A DNA stretch of 44,100 bases from positions 201 through 44,300 of the forward strand of contig PKXZ01000049.1 in assembly GCA_003132525.1 (NCBI GenBank), given 5' to 3'. A program made the translations under genes and the position numbers. Origin of the DNA: Candidatus Dormiibacterota bacterium (lineage in GTDB: Bacteria; Chloroflexota; Dormibacteria; Aeolococcales; Aeolococcaceae). A model generated the notes under the pieces. The model searched no databases. It was not told the DNA's origin and saw nothing but the letters and a program-made list of their open reading frames with translations. This document shows positions 7,588 to 14,612 of this stretch, piece after piece (position 1 is the first letter of the stretch; every line of letters begins with the position of its first letter).

Positions 7588-7617
7588 GATAGCTGAGCTA
7601 TCGCCGCATATGATAGC
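7588..7617. promoter_or_regulatory. Symmetric GATAGC sites between hemerythrin and AlkB genes
   Basis: GATAGCT-G-AGCTATC (7588-7602) is a perfect 15-base palindrome. A further GATAGC (7612-7617) forms a second inverted pair with GCTATC (7597-7602), 9 bases apart. Three half-sites in 30 bases in a divergent promoter region are best explained as an operator; the regulator is unknown. Confidence 0.5.
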
Positions 7618-7682
7618 GAGAATGTACCAATCGGCCGCGCGCGTTCGTTTGAAGGAGCGGGGCGCTGCGGTACCAGACTCTC

Positions 7683-8303
7683 GTGGAATCTCCAGAGCCG
7701 ATCTGGCAGCCGTCGCTGTTCGCGCAGGGCGAGCCGCGAGCCGACCCTGACTTCTCGAGCCTGGTCCGGCACCAGCTCGATGAGACGGCATGGGTCGACC
7801 ATGTCCCCGGCTGGCTCGACGGTGCAGATACCCTCTTCGAGGATCTGATGCGCTCGACGCCCTGGGAAGCGACCACCCAGGAGCTCTACGGCAAGATCAT
7901 GGTCACGCCTCGCCTCGTGGCGCGGTGGACGTCGGCCGAGGACATCCAGGCGCTGCCACCGGTCATCGAGCGCATGCGGGAGCTACTCGTGGCGCGTTAC
8001 AAGCGACCGTTCGATTCGGTGGGCGCCAACCTGTATCGCGATGGCCGCGACTCGGTCGCGTGGCACGGCGACCACATCCCGGTGCGGATCGTCGACCCGG
8101 TCGTCGCGACGGTATCGCTCGGGCATCCACGCCGCTTTGTCATGCGTCCACGCGAGGAGAGGACGGCGCTTTCGCTCGCCCTCGGCATGGGCGACCTCGT
8201 CGTCATGGGAGGCAGCAGCCAGCGCACCTGGCTTCATGCCGTGCCCAAGGTTGCATCCGCGGGTCCGCGAATCAGCGTCGCGTACCGGCACTCCAAGGGC
8301 TGA
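7683..8303 (+). CDS. AlkB-family 2-oxoglutarate/Fe(II) dioxygenase (alkylated nucleic acid repair)
   Basis: 206 residues, GTG start. The double-stranded beta-helix carries the iron triad H128-x-D130 (AWHGDHIP) and H185 (TWLHAVPK). The AlkB-type 2-oxoglutarate/substrate arginines R196 and R202 lie in PRISVAYR. The NLYRDGRDSVAWH segment and its length (~200) match the AlkB/ALKBH2 group, which removes methyl or etheno groups from DNA or RNA bases by oxidation. TACCAG lies 6 bases before the GTG and could be a weak -10 for a leaderless message. The divergent hemerythrin gene shares the upstream region. Confidence 0.87.
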   Translation: MESPEPIWQPSLFAQGEPRADPDFSSLVRHQLDETAWVDHVPGWLDGADTLFEDLMRSTPWEATTQELYGKIMVTPRLVARWTSAEDIQALPPVIERMRELLVARYKRPFDSVGANLYRDGRDSVAWHGDHIPVRIVDPVVATVSLGHPRRFVMRPREERTALSLALGMGDLVVMGGSSQRTWLHAVPKVASAGPRISVAYRHSKG

Positions 8304-8361
8304 CGCTCGCGGCCGTTTCCCGCGCTGTGGGGCCCGGGCGGCGAGTGCTTCAATTAGCCGC

Positions 8362-9822
8362 ATGACCGCCATCCTTCGTGCCGAGGCAATCGGCGCACCG
8401 ACGCAGCTGCTGATCGCCGGGCGCTGGATGGACGCGTCCGATCAAGAGACGTTCGACGTTGACGATCCCGCCACGGGTGACGTGATCGCGTCCGTCGCCA
8501 ATGCGTCAGTGGAGGATGGGCTCGCGGCGGTGGCCGCCGCGTCTGCCGCACTTCCCGCCTGGTCGGCCACGCCACCACGGCAGCGCGCTGAGCTGCTGCG
8601 TCGCACCTTCGAGCTCATGACTCAGCGTGCCGACGACTTCGCGAGGTTGATCGTCCGTGAGAATGGCAAGGCACTTTCCGACGCCCGAGGAGAGGTCGCC
8701 TACGCTGCGGAGTTCTTCCGCTGGTACGCCGAGGAGGCGGTCCGCGCCGAAGGCCATGTGCAGACAGCGCCTGCCGGCACCAACCGGATTCTCGTGCTGC
8801 GCCAGCCGATCGGCGTGAGCGTGCTGATCACGCCGTGGAACTTCCCGGCCGCGATGGCGACGCGAAAGATCGGCCCGGCGTTGGCCGCGGGATGCACGCT
8901 CGTGCTCAAGCCCGCATCGGACACGCCGCTCACCGCACTTGCCATGGGGGCGTTGCTCACCGAGGCGGGTGTTCCGGCGGGTGTTGTCAACGTGCTCCCG
9001 TCGCGCCGCTCTGGTCCCGTCATCACCGCCATGCTCCACGACCCCCGGGTGCGGAAACTTTCGTTCACCGGCTCGACGGAGGTCGGGCGTGGCCTACTGC
9101 ACCAGGCGGCCGACTGCGTCGTCAACTGTTCGATGGAGCTCGGTGGGAACGCTCCCTTTGTCGTGTTCGACGACGCCGACCTGGAAGGCGCCGTCGCCGG
9201 CGCCATGGTGGCAAAGATGCGCAACGGTGGTGAAGCCTGCACGGCTGCCAACCGGTTCCTGGTGCAGCGAGGTATTGCGGATGCATTCGCGTCAAAGCTC
9301 ACCGACGCGATGCGTGCGCTCCGTGTCGGCCCAGGGCTCGAGGACGGGGTGCAACTCGGGCCGCTGATCAATGCTGCCGGGCGCGAGAAGGTCGTGTCGC
9401 TCGTTGACGGCGCGCTGCGCGACGGCGCGCGGCTGACCGTCGGAGGAACCGCTCCTGACGGTCCCGGATTCTTCTACCCGCCGACGGTGCTGGTGGACGT
9501 CCCCGCGGATGCCGCGATCCTGCGCGAGGAGGTCTTCGGACCCGTCGCGCCGCTGGTCCTCTTCGATACTGAAGAAGAAGCCGTCGCGCTCGCCAACGAC
9601 ACCGAGTTCGGCCTTGTCGCCTACGTCTATACCGGTGATCTGCAGCGTGGATTGCGCTTCAGTGAAGCCCTTGAGTCGGGCATGATCGGGCTCAACCGTC
9701 CTCTGGTCTCCGACCCGGCGGCGCCGTTCGGCGGTGTCAAGCAAAGCGGTCTCGGTCGTGAAGGCGGCCACGACGGTCTGCTCGAGTTCATGGAGAGCAA
9801 GTACATCGCAGTCACGTGGTGA
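8362..9822 (+). CDS. NAD(P)-dependent aldehyde dehydrogenase (succinate-semialdehyde dehydrogenase type)
   Basis: 486 residues from ATG 8362. The aldehyde dehydrogenase fold is complete: TPWNF with Asn160, cofactor Lys183 (LVLKPASDTP), the FTGSTEVGR loop, general base Glu259 in MELGGNAP, catalytic Cys293 in NGGEACTAANR and EEVFGPV near residue 392. Overall resemblance is to GabD-like succinate-semialdehyde dehydrogenases, which make succinate from the semialdehyde, but substrate choice cannot be read with certainty. The open frame extends far upstream through the alkB region; ATG 8362 is where family similarity begins. No GABA transaminase is adjacent. A universal stress gene follows after 25 bases. 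Confidence 0.88.
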   Translation: MTAILRAEAIGAPTQLLIAGRWMDASDQETFDVDDPATGDVIASVANASVEDGLAAVAAASAALPAWSATPPRQRAELLRRTFELMTQRADDFARLIVRENGKALSDARGEVAYAAEFFRWYAEEAVRAEGHVQTAPAGTNRILVLRQPIGVSVLITPWNFPAAMATRKIGPALAAGCTLVLKPASDTPLTALAMGALLTEAGVPAGVVNVLPSRRSGPVITAMLHDPRVRKLSFTGSTEVGRGLLHQAADCVVNCSMELGGNAPFVVFDDADLEGAVAGAMVAKMRNGGEACTAANRFLVQRGIADAFASKLTDAMRALRVGPGLEDGVQLGPLINAAGREKVVSLVDGALRDGARLTVGGTAPDGPGFFYPPTVLVDVPADAAILREEVFGPVAPLVLFDTEEEAVALANDTEFGLVAYVYTGDLQRGLRFSEALESGMIGLNRPLVSDPAAPFGGVKQSGLGREGGHDGLLEFMESKYIAVTW

Positions 9823-9847
9823 CCGGCTGCGTCTCAGGAGGTTGGGC

Positions 9848-10381
9848 ATGTTCGACGCGGTCATGGTTGCGATCGACGGCTCGCCGTACTCAAAGGCAGC
9901 GTTAGTCGCGGCGGGAGGGATTGGCGCCAGGGGCTGCCACGTCGAGGTTGTGCACGTCCACGAGCACGACTTCATCCCGGCCAAGGCAGGCGTCGCTCTC
10001 GATCTCGAGCGGTTGGATGACGCTCAGGCCCTCGTCGACAAGGCAGTTGCATCGCTGGTGGCGGACGGCGTCACCGCGAAGGGGCGGCTGCTACGGGCGC
10101 AGACCAGAGACGTCCCTCGGGCGATCATCGACGCAGCCAAGGAGAGCGGAGCGGACCTCATCATCGTCGGCCGCCGTGGACTCTCCAGCCTCGCAGGCAT
10201 GGTCTTCGGAAGCGTGTCCAACAAGATCGTTCAGGTGGCGACGGTGCCGGTCATGGTGGCGCACTGGGGCGACCCAACCTCTGAGATCGCTGTCGACGAC
10301 GCAGCGCGGCGCAGCGCGCTGGTCGAGCGAGATATCAGCACGGCGCATCTCCTCGAACAACCTGGCACATTCATCCGCTGA
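9848..10381 (+). CDS. Universal stress protein, UspA family
   Basis: 177 residues from ATG 9848 with an AGGAGG site 6 bases before. It has a single Usp domain: the N-terminal strand MFDAVMVAIDGSPYS with the ATP-contacting Asp, LIIVGRRG, and the G-x2-G-x9-G-[ST] nucleotide motif in GRRGLSSLAGMVFGSVS. It is therefore of the ATP-binding type. A ~30-residue C-terminal tail after VPVMVAHWG has no match I know. It follows the aldehyde dehydrogenase closely and may share its transcript. Usp proteins act in the cytoplasm during energy limitation and stress; the specific role is open. Confidence 0.88.
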   Translation: MFDAVMVAIDGSPYSKAALVAAGGIGARGCHVEVVHVHEHDFIPAKAGVALDLERLDDAQALVDKAVASLVADGVTAKGRLLRAQTRDVPRAIIDAAKESGADLIIVGRRGLSSLAGMVFGSVSNKIVQVATVPVMVAHWGDPTSEIAVDDAARRSALVERDISTAHLLEQPGTFIR

Positions 10382-10454
10382 CGCATCCAACCGGGCACGC
10401 GGCGTTCGCACTCGAAACGTTCTGAGAAAGCACCATCCTGGCGGAACATCCGAG

Positions 10455-10473
10455 CTAGACTGGGAGTGTCTAG
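10455..10473. promoter_or_regulatory. Inverted repeat overlapping a -10 box
   Basis: CTAGAC-N7-GTCTAG (19 bases) overlaps TAGACT (10456-10461), a good -10 for the small gene at 10488. Its position would let a repressor cover the transcription start. Confidence 0.5.
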
Positions 10474-10487
10474 AAAGGAACCCTCCC

Positions 10488-10670
10488 ATGGCTTGGATTT
10501 GGTGGCAGCAGCGTCGCGCGGATCACGCTGAGAGCCGGTCGATCAAGACGTATCTGCAGGAGCGCAACACGTCCCGCATCTTGTGGGATGTCGTTGTCGA
10601 GGCCAGGCGGGACGCCGATGCTCGATTGCGTCTCGAGGCGGCGCTCCAAGCGCAACGCATTCCTGCCTGA
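10488..10670 (+). CDS. Small hypothetical protein, 60 aa
   Basis: Starts at ATG 10488 with an AAAGGAA site about 8 bases upstream and a TAGACT -10 box inside an inverted repeat, so it looks like a genuine short gene. It begins MAWIWWQQRRADH and continues as a charged amphipathic helix (EARRDADARLRLEAALQAQ). The Trp-rich N-terminus could touch membrane or a protein partner. I recognise no family. Its stop TGA overlaps the proposed CTG start of the next gene (CTGA), suggesting coupled translation. Confidence 0.5.
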   Translation: MAWIWWQQRRADHAESRSIKTYLQERNTSRILWDVVVEARRDADARLRLEAALQAQRIPA

Positions 10671-11395
10671 CGCCGACGTCTGAGCTCGCGGGCCTCGTCG
10701 GGCTTGTCGGCGGCGACGAGTTCCACCCTGGCAACGAGCCGCACGACGAACTCCTCGCTGCGTCCGCTCGCGGCCCGGCGTATGTCCTCGCAACCGCCGC
10801 TGCGAGATCCCGCCCTGAGATGGCGGTACACCAGGCGCAGTCGTGGTTTCATCGATTCGGGCTGGGCCTCCTCGAGCTCGCGGTATACACGCGAACGCAG
10901 GCGCAGGATCCGGAGCTGGCGAAGCTCGCCGCAGGTGCGGGGTTCTGCTACATCGCCGGCGGTGATCCCGGCCTCGTCGCCAAGGTACTGCGCGAGAGTC
11001 CCGTGGGTGACGCGATCATCGCGGCCTGGCGGCACGGCGCCGTGGTGGCGGGATCGTCGGCGGGAGCGATGGCGCTGTGCTCAGAGACTCTGGTGCGCCA
11101 GTCGTTCCCGGGTCACACGCAGCGTCGCGCACTTCCGGGGCTCGGCGTCGTTCCGCACGCGGCAGTCCTCCCACATCACGACACCTTTGGCCAGAAGTGG
11201 TATCCGTCGGCGCGCGCGGCCCTCCCCGACACGGTGTTGGTGGGCATCGATGAGCGAACCAGCGCACTCTGGGAGGCGGGATTGTGGCGATGCCTGGGAG
11301 CCGGCGGAGTCACCGTGTACGTGCCCGGCGCCGCAGCGGTACGCGTGGAGACGGGACCGATCGAGGGAATTCCGCAACCAGCGGTTACCGACTGA
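10667..11395 (+). CDS. Peptidase S51 / cyanophycinase-like protein, apparent CTG start
   Basis: About 242 residues. It has a class-I glutamine-amidotransferase-like fold with the nucleophile elbow VVAGSSAGAM (Ser131), a FCYIAGGDPG strand-loop and a His in PHHDTFGQK. Family members are serine peptidases acting on Asp-containing dipeptides or cyanophycin. Similarity starts at ELAGLVGLVGGDEF, but no ATG/GTG/TTG lies in frame between GTG 10583 (inside the preceding gene) and that point. CTG 10667 overlaps the preceding stop as CTGA, so a non-canonical coupled start is the best reading. It converges with zero gap on the Cys-rich gene. A second, divergent S51 relative lies at 13914-14612. Confidence 0.7.
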   Translation: MTPTSELAGLVGLVGGDEFHPGNEPHDELLAASARGPAYVLATAAARSRPEMAVHQAQSWFHRFGLGLLELAVYTRTQAQDPELAKLAAGAGFCYIAGGDPGLVAKVLRESPVGDAIIAAWRHGAVVAGSSAGAMALCSETLVRQSFPGHTQRRALPGLGVVPHAAVLPHHDTFGQKWYPSARAALPDTVLVGIDERTSALWEAGLWRCLGAGGVTVYVPGAAAVRVETGPIEGIPQPAVTD

Positions 11396-12088
11396 CTAAC
11401 GCAGTCGAACGCGCTCGGTACGGAACCGGTCGACGGCCATGAAGATGCTCTCGTCCAGCCACTGGTAGAAGCGCTGTCGCTGTGCGGTATCGGTGGCGAC
11501 ATCGCTGTCCTCGGTTCGCCGGGCGATCCAGGGTGGAACGCCGTCGGCGATGACGCCGCTGCCGACATGCACGCGTACCAGCGAATCGTTCTCCTCGAGC
11601 ACCTGGATGGTCACCTTGAGGATCACGCCGGTGTGGTCCACGAGCCGCCAGCTCTGCTCCCATCGCGCCTTGCGGTTGAAGTCACGCGCGACGTGAACCG
11701 TCTCGTCTGCGATGACGCTCTCGCCCGACTTCGCTACGCCCGAGAGCAACCGGCGGACGTTGGCGTCGAGGTCACGCGCGATCCAGTTCACCAGCGACGC
11801 AGCCCGGTTGTCGACATCCGGCAATCCGCCTTGCGGGGTCTGCTGGGCGCCGACCGCGCGAATCACGCCCGCGTGGCGACGGCAGTAGAACTTTCCTTCG
11901 GTCGAGGTGCCGTGATCCGGGCAGCACACCGTTCGACACCCGCGGCCACGGCCATCACGGTAGGCGCAGGGCCGTGCGTTGTCGCTCGCGCACCCGGCGA
12001 CCTTGCAGGCGACGCCGGTACTCGGAGGAGGCTCGGGCACTGATGGCGCCGTCTCGGCGTTCCGGTTGCGGCGGAAGAGCTGGCTCAT
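11396..12088 (-). CDS. Cys/His-rich hypothetical protein with a putative N-terminal zinc site
   Basis: 230 residues from ATG 12088. Residues ~25-75 contain VACKVAGC, RPCAYR, GCRTVCCPDHG and FYCRRH, that is, seven Cys and two His spaced as in a double zinc-binding knuckle or treble-clef module. The remaining ~150 residues are mixed alpha/beta (WEQSWRLVDHTGVILKVTIQ; RFYQWLDESIFMAVDRFR) without a family I can name. The C-terminal part contains a segment like a ligand-binding beta sheet. It could be a zinc-finger adaptor or regulator. Its stop abuts the S51 gene stop, tail to tail. Confidence 0.55.
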   Translation of the reverse strand: MSQLFRRNRNAETAPSVPEPPPSTGVACKVAGCASDNARPCAYRDGRGRGCRTVCCPDHGTSTEGKFYCRRHAGVIRAVGAQQTPQGGLPDVDNRAASLVNWIARDLDANVRRLLSGVAKSGESVIADETVHVARDFNRKARWEQSWRLVDHTGVILKVTIQVLEENDSLVRVHVGSGVIADGVPPWIARRTEDSDVATDTAQRQRFYQWLDESIFMAVDRFRTERVRLR

Positions 12089-12362
12089 CGATCGGCCTCG
12101 CGCTGCGTGGCAGCCGCTGGCCCCTTCGGGATCCCCATGCAGGCGTTCTCCTCGTGTCGGCGACAATGGATCGCCCGACGACTCCTAGACGACTCCTATA
12201 TGTAGCGCTGCAAGGGCTCGGAAGTGCGGCGATGTCTGACGGCTCGCCGAAACCGTGTTACACGCCGGTAACCAACCCTGGCCCGGGATCACCCGTTGCA
12301 TGACCTAATGTGTTAGTCTAGTTATCATATTTACTTAGCGCAACATCGTAAGGGAGGCCAAC

Positions 12363-12434
12363 ATGTACGTCGGTGGCGGAATCGGTCTGGTCCTCGTCGT
12401 TCTGGTGATCCTGCTGTTGCTCCATGTCATCTAG
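12363..12434 (+). CDS. Very small membrane protein, 23 aa
   Basis: ATG 12363 is preceded by a strong AGGGAGG site at 12351-12357 and an AT-rich promoter-like stretch (TATCAT at 12323-12328, with TGACCT 16 bases upstream). The peptide MYVGGGIGLVLVVLVILLLL, then HVI, is one hydrophobic helix, typical of small bacterial membrane proteins. The good ribosome site, local promoter and uninterrupted hydrophobicity support translation. It lies 37 bases before the Nramp transporter gene and could be a transporter partner or a leader peptide for it. Confidence 0.55.
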   Translation: MYVGGGIGLVLVVLVILLLLHVI

Positions 12435-12471
12435 CTGCGGCTCGTAGCGACGGGCAGTTGCACATTCCCTG

Positions 12472-13908
12472 ATGGGTACGACTGACCAGAAGACGACGGC
12501 GGAGGAGCGGCCGGATCCGATTCGCGCTGCTGCCTCTCGAGTCAGCAGGGTGGCCGAGGAACCGTCGGCTGAGTCCGTTGCCAAAGGTGACGCGTCCCAG
12601 GCGGCCACCGGGACGCCCACGGCCGGACGAAGCGGCATCGATGAGGCTCGGCAGCGGGGACCCTTCGGTTTTCTCCAGGTCCTCGGCCCCGGCCTCATCA
12701 CCGGAGCGTCTGACGACGATCCGTCGGGTATCGGAACCTATTCGCAGGCTGGCAGCCAGTTCGGTCTCGCGACCCTCTGGCTGGCGATCTTCACCTTCCC
12801 GCTGATGATCGCCGTCCAGGAGACGTGTGCGCGCATCGCGCTCCAGACGGGCGTTGGCCTGGGCACATCATTGCGCCGCAAGTTTCCGTCGGTGCTCGTC
12901 GGAGCCTGCATTCTCCTGCTCTTCGGCGCCAACACGATCAATGTCGGGGCTGACCTTGGTGCTGTCGCGGCGGGAGGATCGCTGCTCACCGGCAGTCACA
13001 TAGCAGCCGGCTGGTTTCTCGTGCCCGCGGTGCTGCTCATCGGCTTCATGCAGCTCAAGCTCACGTACTCGATCATCTTTCGCTGCTTCAAGTACCTGAC
13101 CCTCGCGCTGTTCGCGTACGTCGTCACCGTTTTCATCGTTCACCCCAACCTGCTCACGACGGTCGAGGCGACATTCATCCCGCACTTCGAGCTGAACAAG
13201 GAGTTCGTGGGCATCGTGGTCGCGATTCTGGGCACGACTATCAGCCCATATCTGTTCTTCTGGCAGGCTTCGAGCGAGGTCGATGAGATGAAGGCCGCCG
13301 GTGGCACGACCGAACGGGAGCGACGTGGTACCAGTCGCAAGGAACTGCGTGCGGCGCGAATCGACGTGTCGGTCGGCATGCTGTTCTCGCAGGTGGTGAT
13401 GTACTCCATCATCCTCACGTCCGGGACCGTGCTCCACTCGTCCGGCCACAGCGTTGAGACCGCTCAGCAGGCGGCGCAGGCGCTCAAACCGCTTGCGGGT
13501 CCGTTCGCGTCGCTGCTCTTTGCGCTGGGCATGATCGGCACCGGGCTGCTTGCCATTCCCGTACTCACGGCGAGCGCTGCATATGCGGTCAAGGAGTTCT
13601 TCGGCTTCCGCGGCAGCCTGAGCGAAACGCCCGCATCCCGCCCCACCTTCTACGGAATCATCGTTGTCGCGCTCCTCGGTGGTGTGCTGATGAACGTCCT
13701 CAACATCGATCCTATTCAGGCGCTGGTGGTGACCGCGATCATCAATGGGGTGGTGGCGCCGCCGATCCTCGTGTTGATCGCGCTGCTGGCTCGCGATCGG
13801 CAGGTCATGAAGGAGCATCGCAGTGGTGTGTGGAGCTCCGGCCTGGTGTGGATCGCCACGGCCGTGATGGGTGCTGCCGCGGTGACCCTGCTCATCACCT
13901 CGATCTGA
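12472..13908 (+). CDS. Nramp (SLC11)-family divalent metal transporter with non-canonical metal-site motifs
   Basis: 478 residues with ~11 membrane helices after a ~65-residue polar N-terminal extension. The helix-1 region GPGLITGASDDDPSGIGTYS identifies the Nramp fold (GPG...DP). The canonical DPGN is DPSG here, and the helix-6 MPH motif is SPY (ILGTTISPYLFF). The Met that selects transition metals over Ca/Mg in typical Mn/Fe carriers is therefore missing. Loss of this Met characterises Nramp-related magnesium transporters and other uncharacterised clades. Substrate could be Mg2+ or another divalent ion, carried into the cell. A 23-aa membrane peptide gene lies just upstream. Confidence 0.85.
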   Translation: MGTTDQKTTAEERPDPIRAAASRVSRVAEEPSAESVAKGDASQAATGTPTAGRSGIDEARQRGPFGFLQVLGPGLITGASDDDPSGIGTYSQAGSQFGLATLWLAIFTFPLMIAVQETCARIALQTGVGLGTSLRRKFPSVLVGACILLLFGANTINVGADLGAVAAGGSLLTGSHIAAGWFLVPAVLLIGFMQLKLTYSIIFRCFKYLTLALFAYVVTVFIVHPNLLTTVEATFIPHFELNKEFVGIVVAILGTTISPYLFFWQASSEVDEMKAAGGTTERERRGTSRKELRAARIDVSVGMLFSQVVMYSIILTSGTVLHSSGHSVETAQQAAQALKPLAGPFASLLFALGMIGTGLLAIPVLTASAAYAVKEFFGFRGSLSETPASRPTFYGIIVVALLGGVLMNVLNIDPIQALVVTAIINGVVAPPILVLIALLARDRQVMKEHRSGVWSSGLVWIATAVMGAAAVTLLITSI

Positions 13909-13913
13909 CGCCG

Positions 13914-14612
13914 CTACCGAAGGAAGTGCTGCCCGGCGATGAACGCCTCCCGTTCGGGACCGTGTCGCACGTCGACTTCTCCCGCGCCGAAGACGTACCA
14001 GCCATCGGCCTCGGAAACGATCGCGGTTTGCTCTGCGATGCCGATGAAGCGAACGCGCGGTGGGAGGCGGCGAGGTGCGAGATCGCGCAGCCAGCGGATC
14101 CACCATGCCGAGAGCGCGTCCCAGTGGACGCCGAATGACGTTTCACCGAGCAGTCCGAGGCCACTTCGGAAAGGGAAGGGCATGCCGCGCGCCCCTGCGA
14201 TCATGGCGCCGGCACTGCACCCGCCGAAGACGCCGCCCCTGTCGATGAGTCGCAGTACCGCGTCCCACACCGGGGTTCCGCCCAGGGTTGCCGCCAGGTA
14301 TTTCGGACTGCCCCCGCTGAAGAACACCATGCTCATGTCATCGATCACGTTCGCCATGGCAGTGTCGAGTGCATCGACGCGAGTGCGCACGCGGACCGGG
14401 TGCGCTGCGATGCCGAGCGATTCGTAATGATCGATTCCCATGCTGATCCATCGCTCGAAAACCGCGTCACCCTCGGGCCCACTCGCGGTCGCGAAAACGC
14501 CGACCGACCCGTCACCTGCAGCCTCGGCGAGTGCGAATCGCTCAGCCTCGACCGCCCACGGCTCGAACTCGCCGGAGCCCAGGAGCAGAAACCGGCCGGT
14601 GTCACCCGCCAT
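13914..14612 (-). CDS. Peptidase S51 / type-1 glutamine-amidotransferase-like protein
   Basis: 232 residues. The N-terminal strand GRFLLLGSGEFEPW, the middle MVFFSGGSPKYLA and the nucleophile elbow GGCSAGAMIAG (Ser133) identify the S51/cyanophycinase-like fold. The other catalytic residues are less clear. Its ATG directly follows the stop codon of the membrane-protein gene (TAGATG), with AGGA shortly upstream, so the two are almost certainly translated together. It is only distantly similar to the S51 protein at 10667-11395. It may be a peptidase or, given its partner, act on a secreted or membrane-linked product. Confidence 0.75.
   Translation of the reverse strand: MAGDTGRFLLLGSGEFEPWAVEAERFALAEAAGDGSVGVFATASGPEGDAVFERWISMGIDHYESLGIAAHPVRVRTRVDALDTAMANVIDDMSMVFFSGGSPKYLAATLGGTPVWDAVLRLIDRGGVFGGCSAGAMIAGARGMPFPFRSGLGLLGETSFGVHWDALSAWWIRWLRDLAPRRLPPRVRFIGIAEQTAIVSEADGWYVFGAGEVDVRHGPEREAFIAGQHFLR

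Noticed and set aside
8041-8361. N-terminal extension of the aldehyde dehydrogenase
   Set aside because: It overlaps alkB in another frame and shows no similarity to the enzyme family; ATG 8362 is the supported start.
9921-10670. A 249-codon frame running into the small 60-aa gene
   Set aside because: The upstream part overlaps the universal stress protein in another frame and is not protein-like; only the part from ATG 10488 has translation signals.
12868-14106. A 412-codon minus-strand open frame
   Set aside because: Antisense to the Nramp transporter; the translation is low-complexity (many Arg/Asp/His) and has no start signals.
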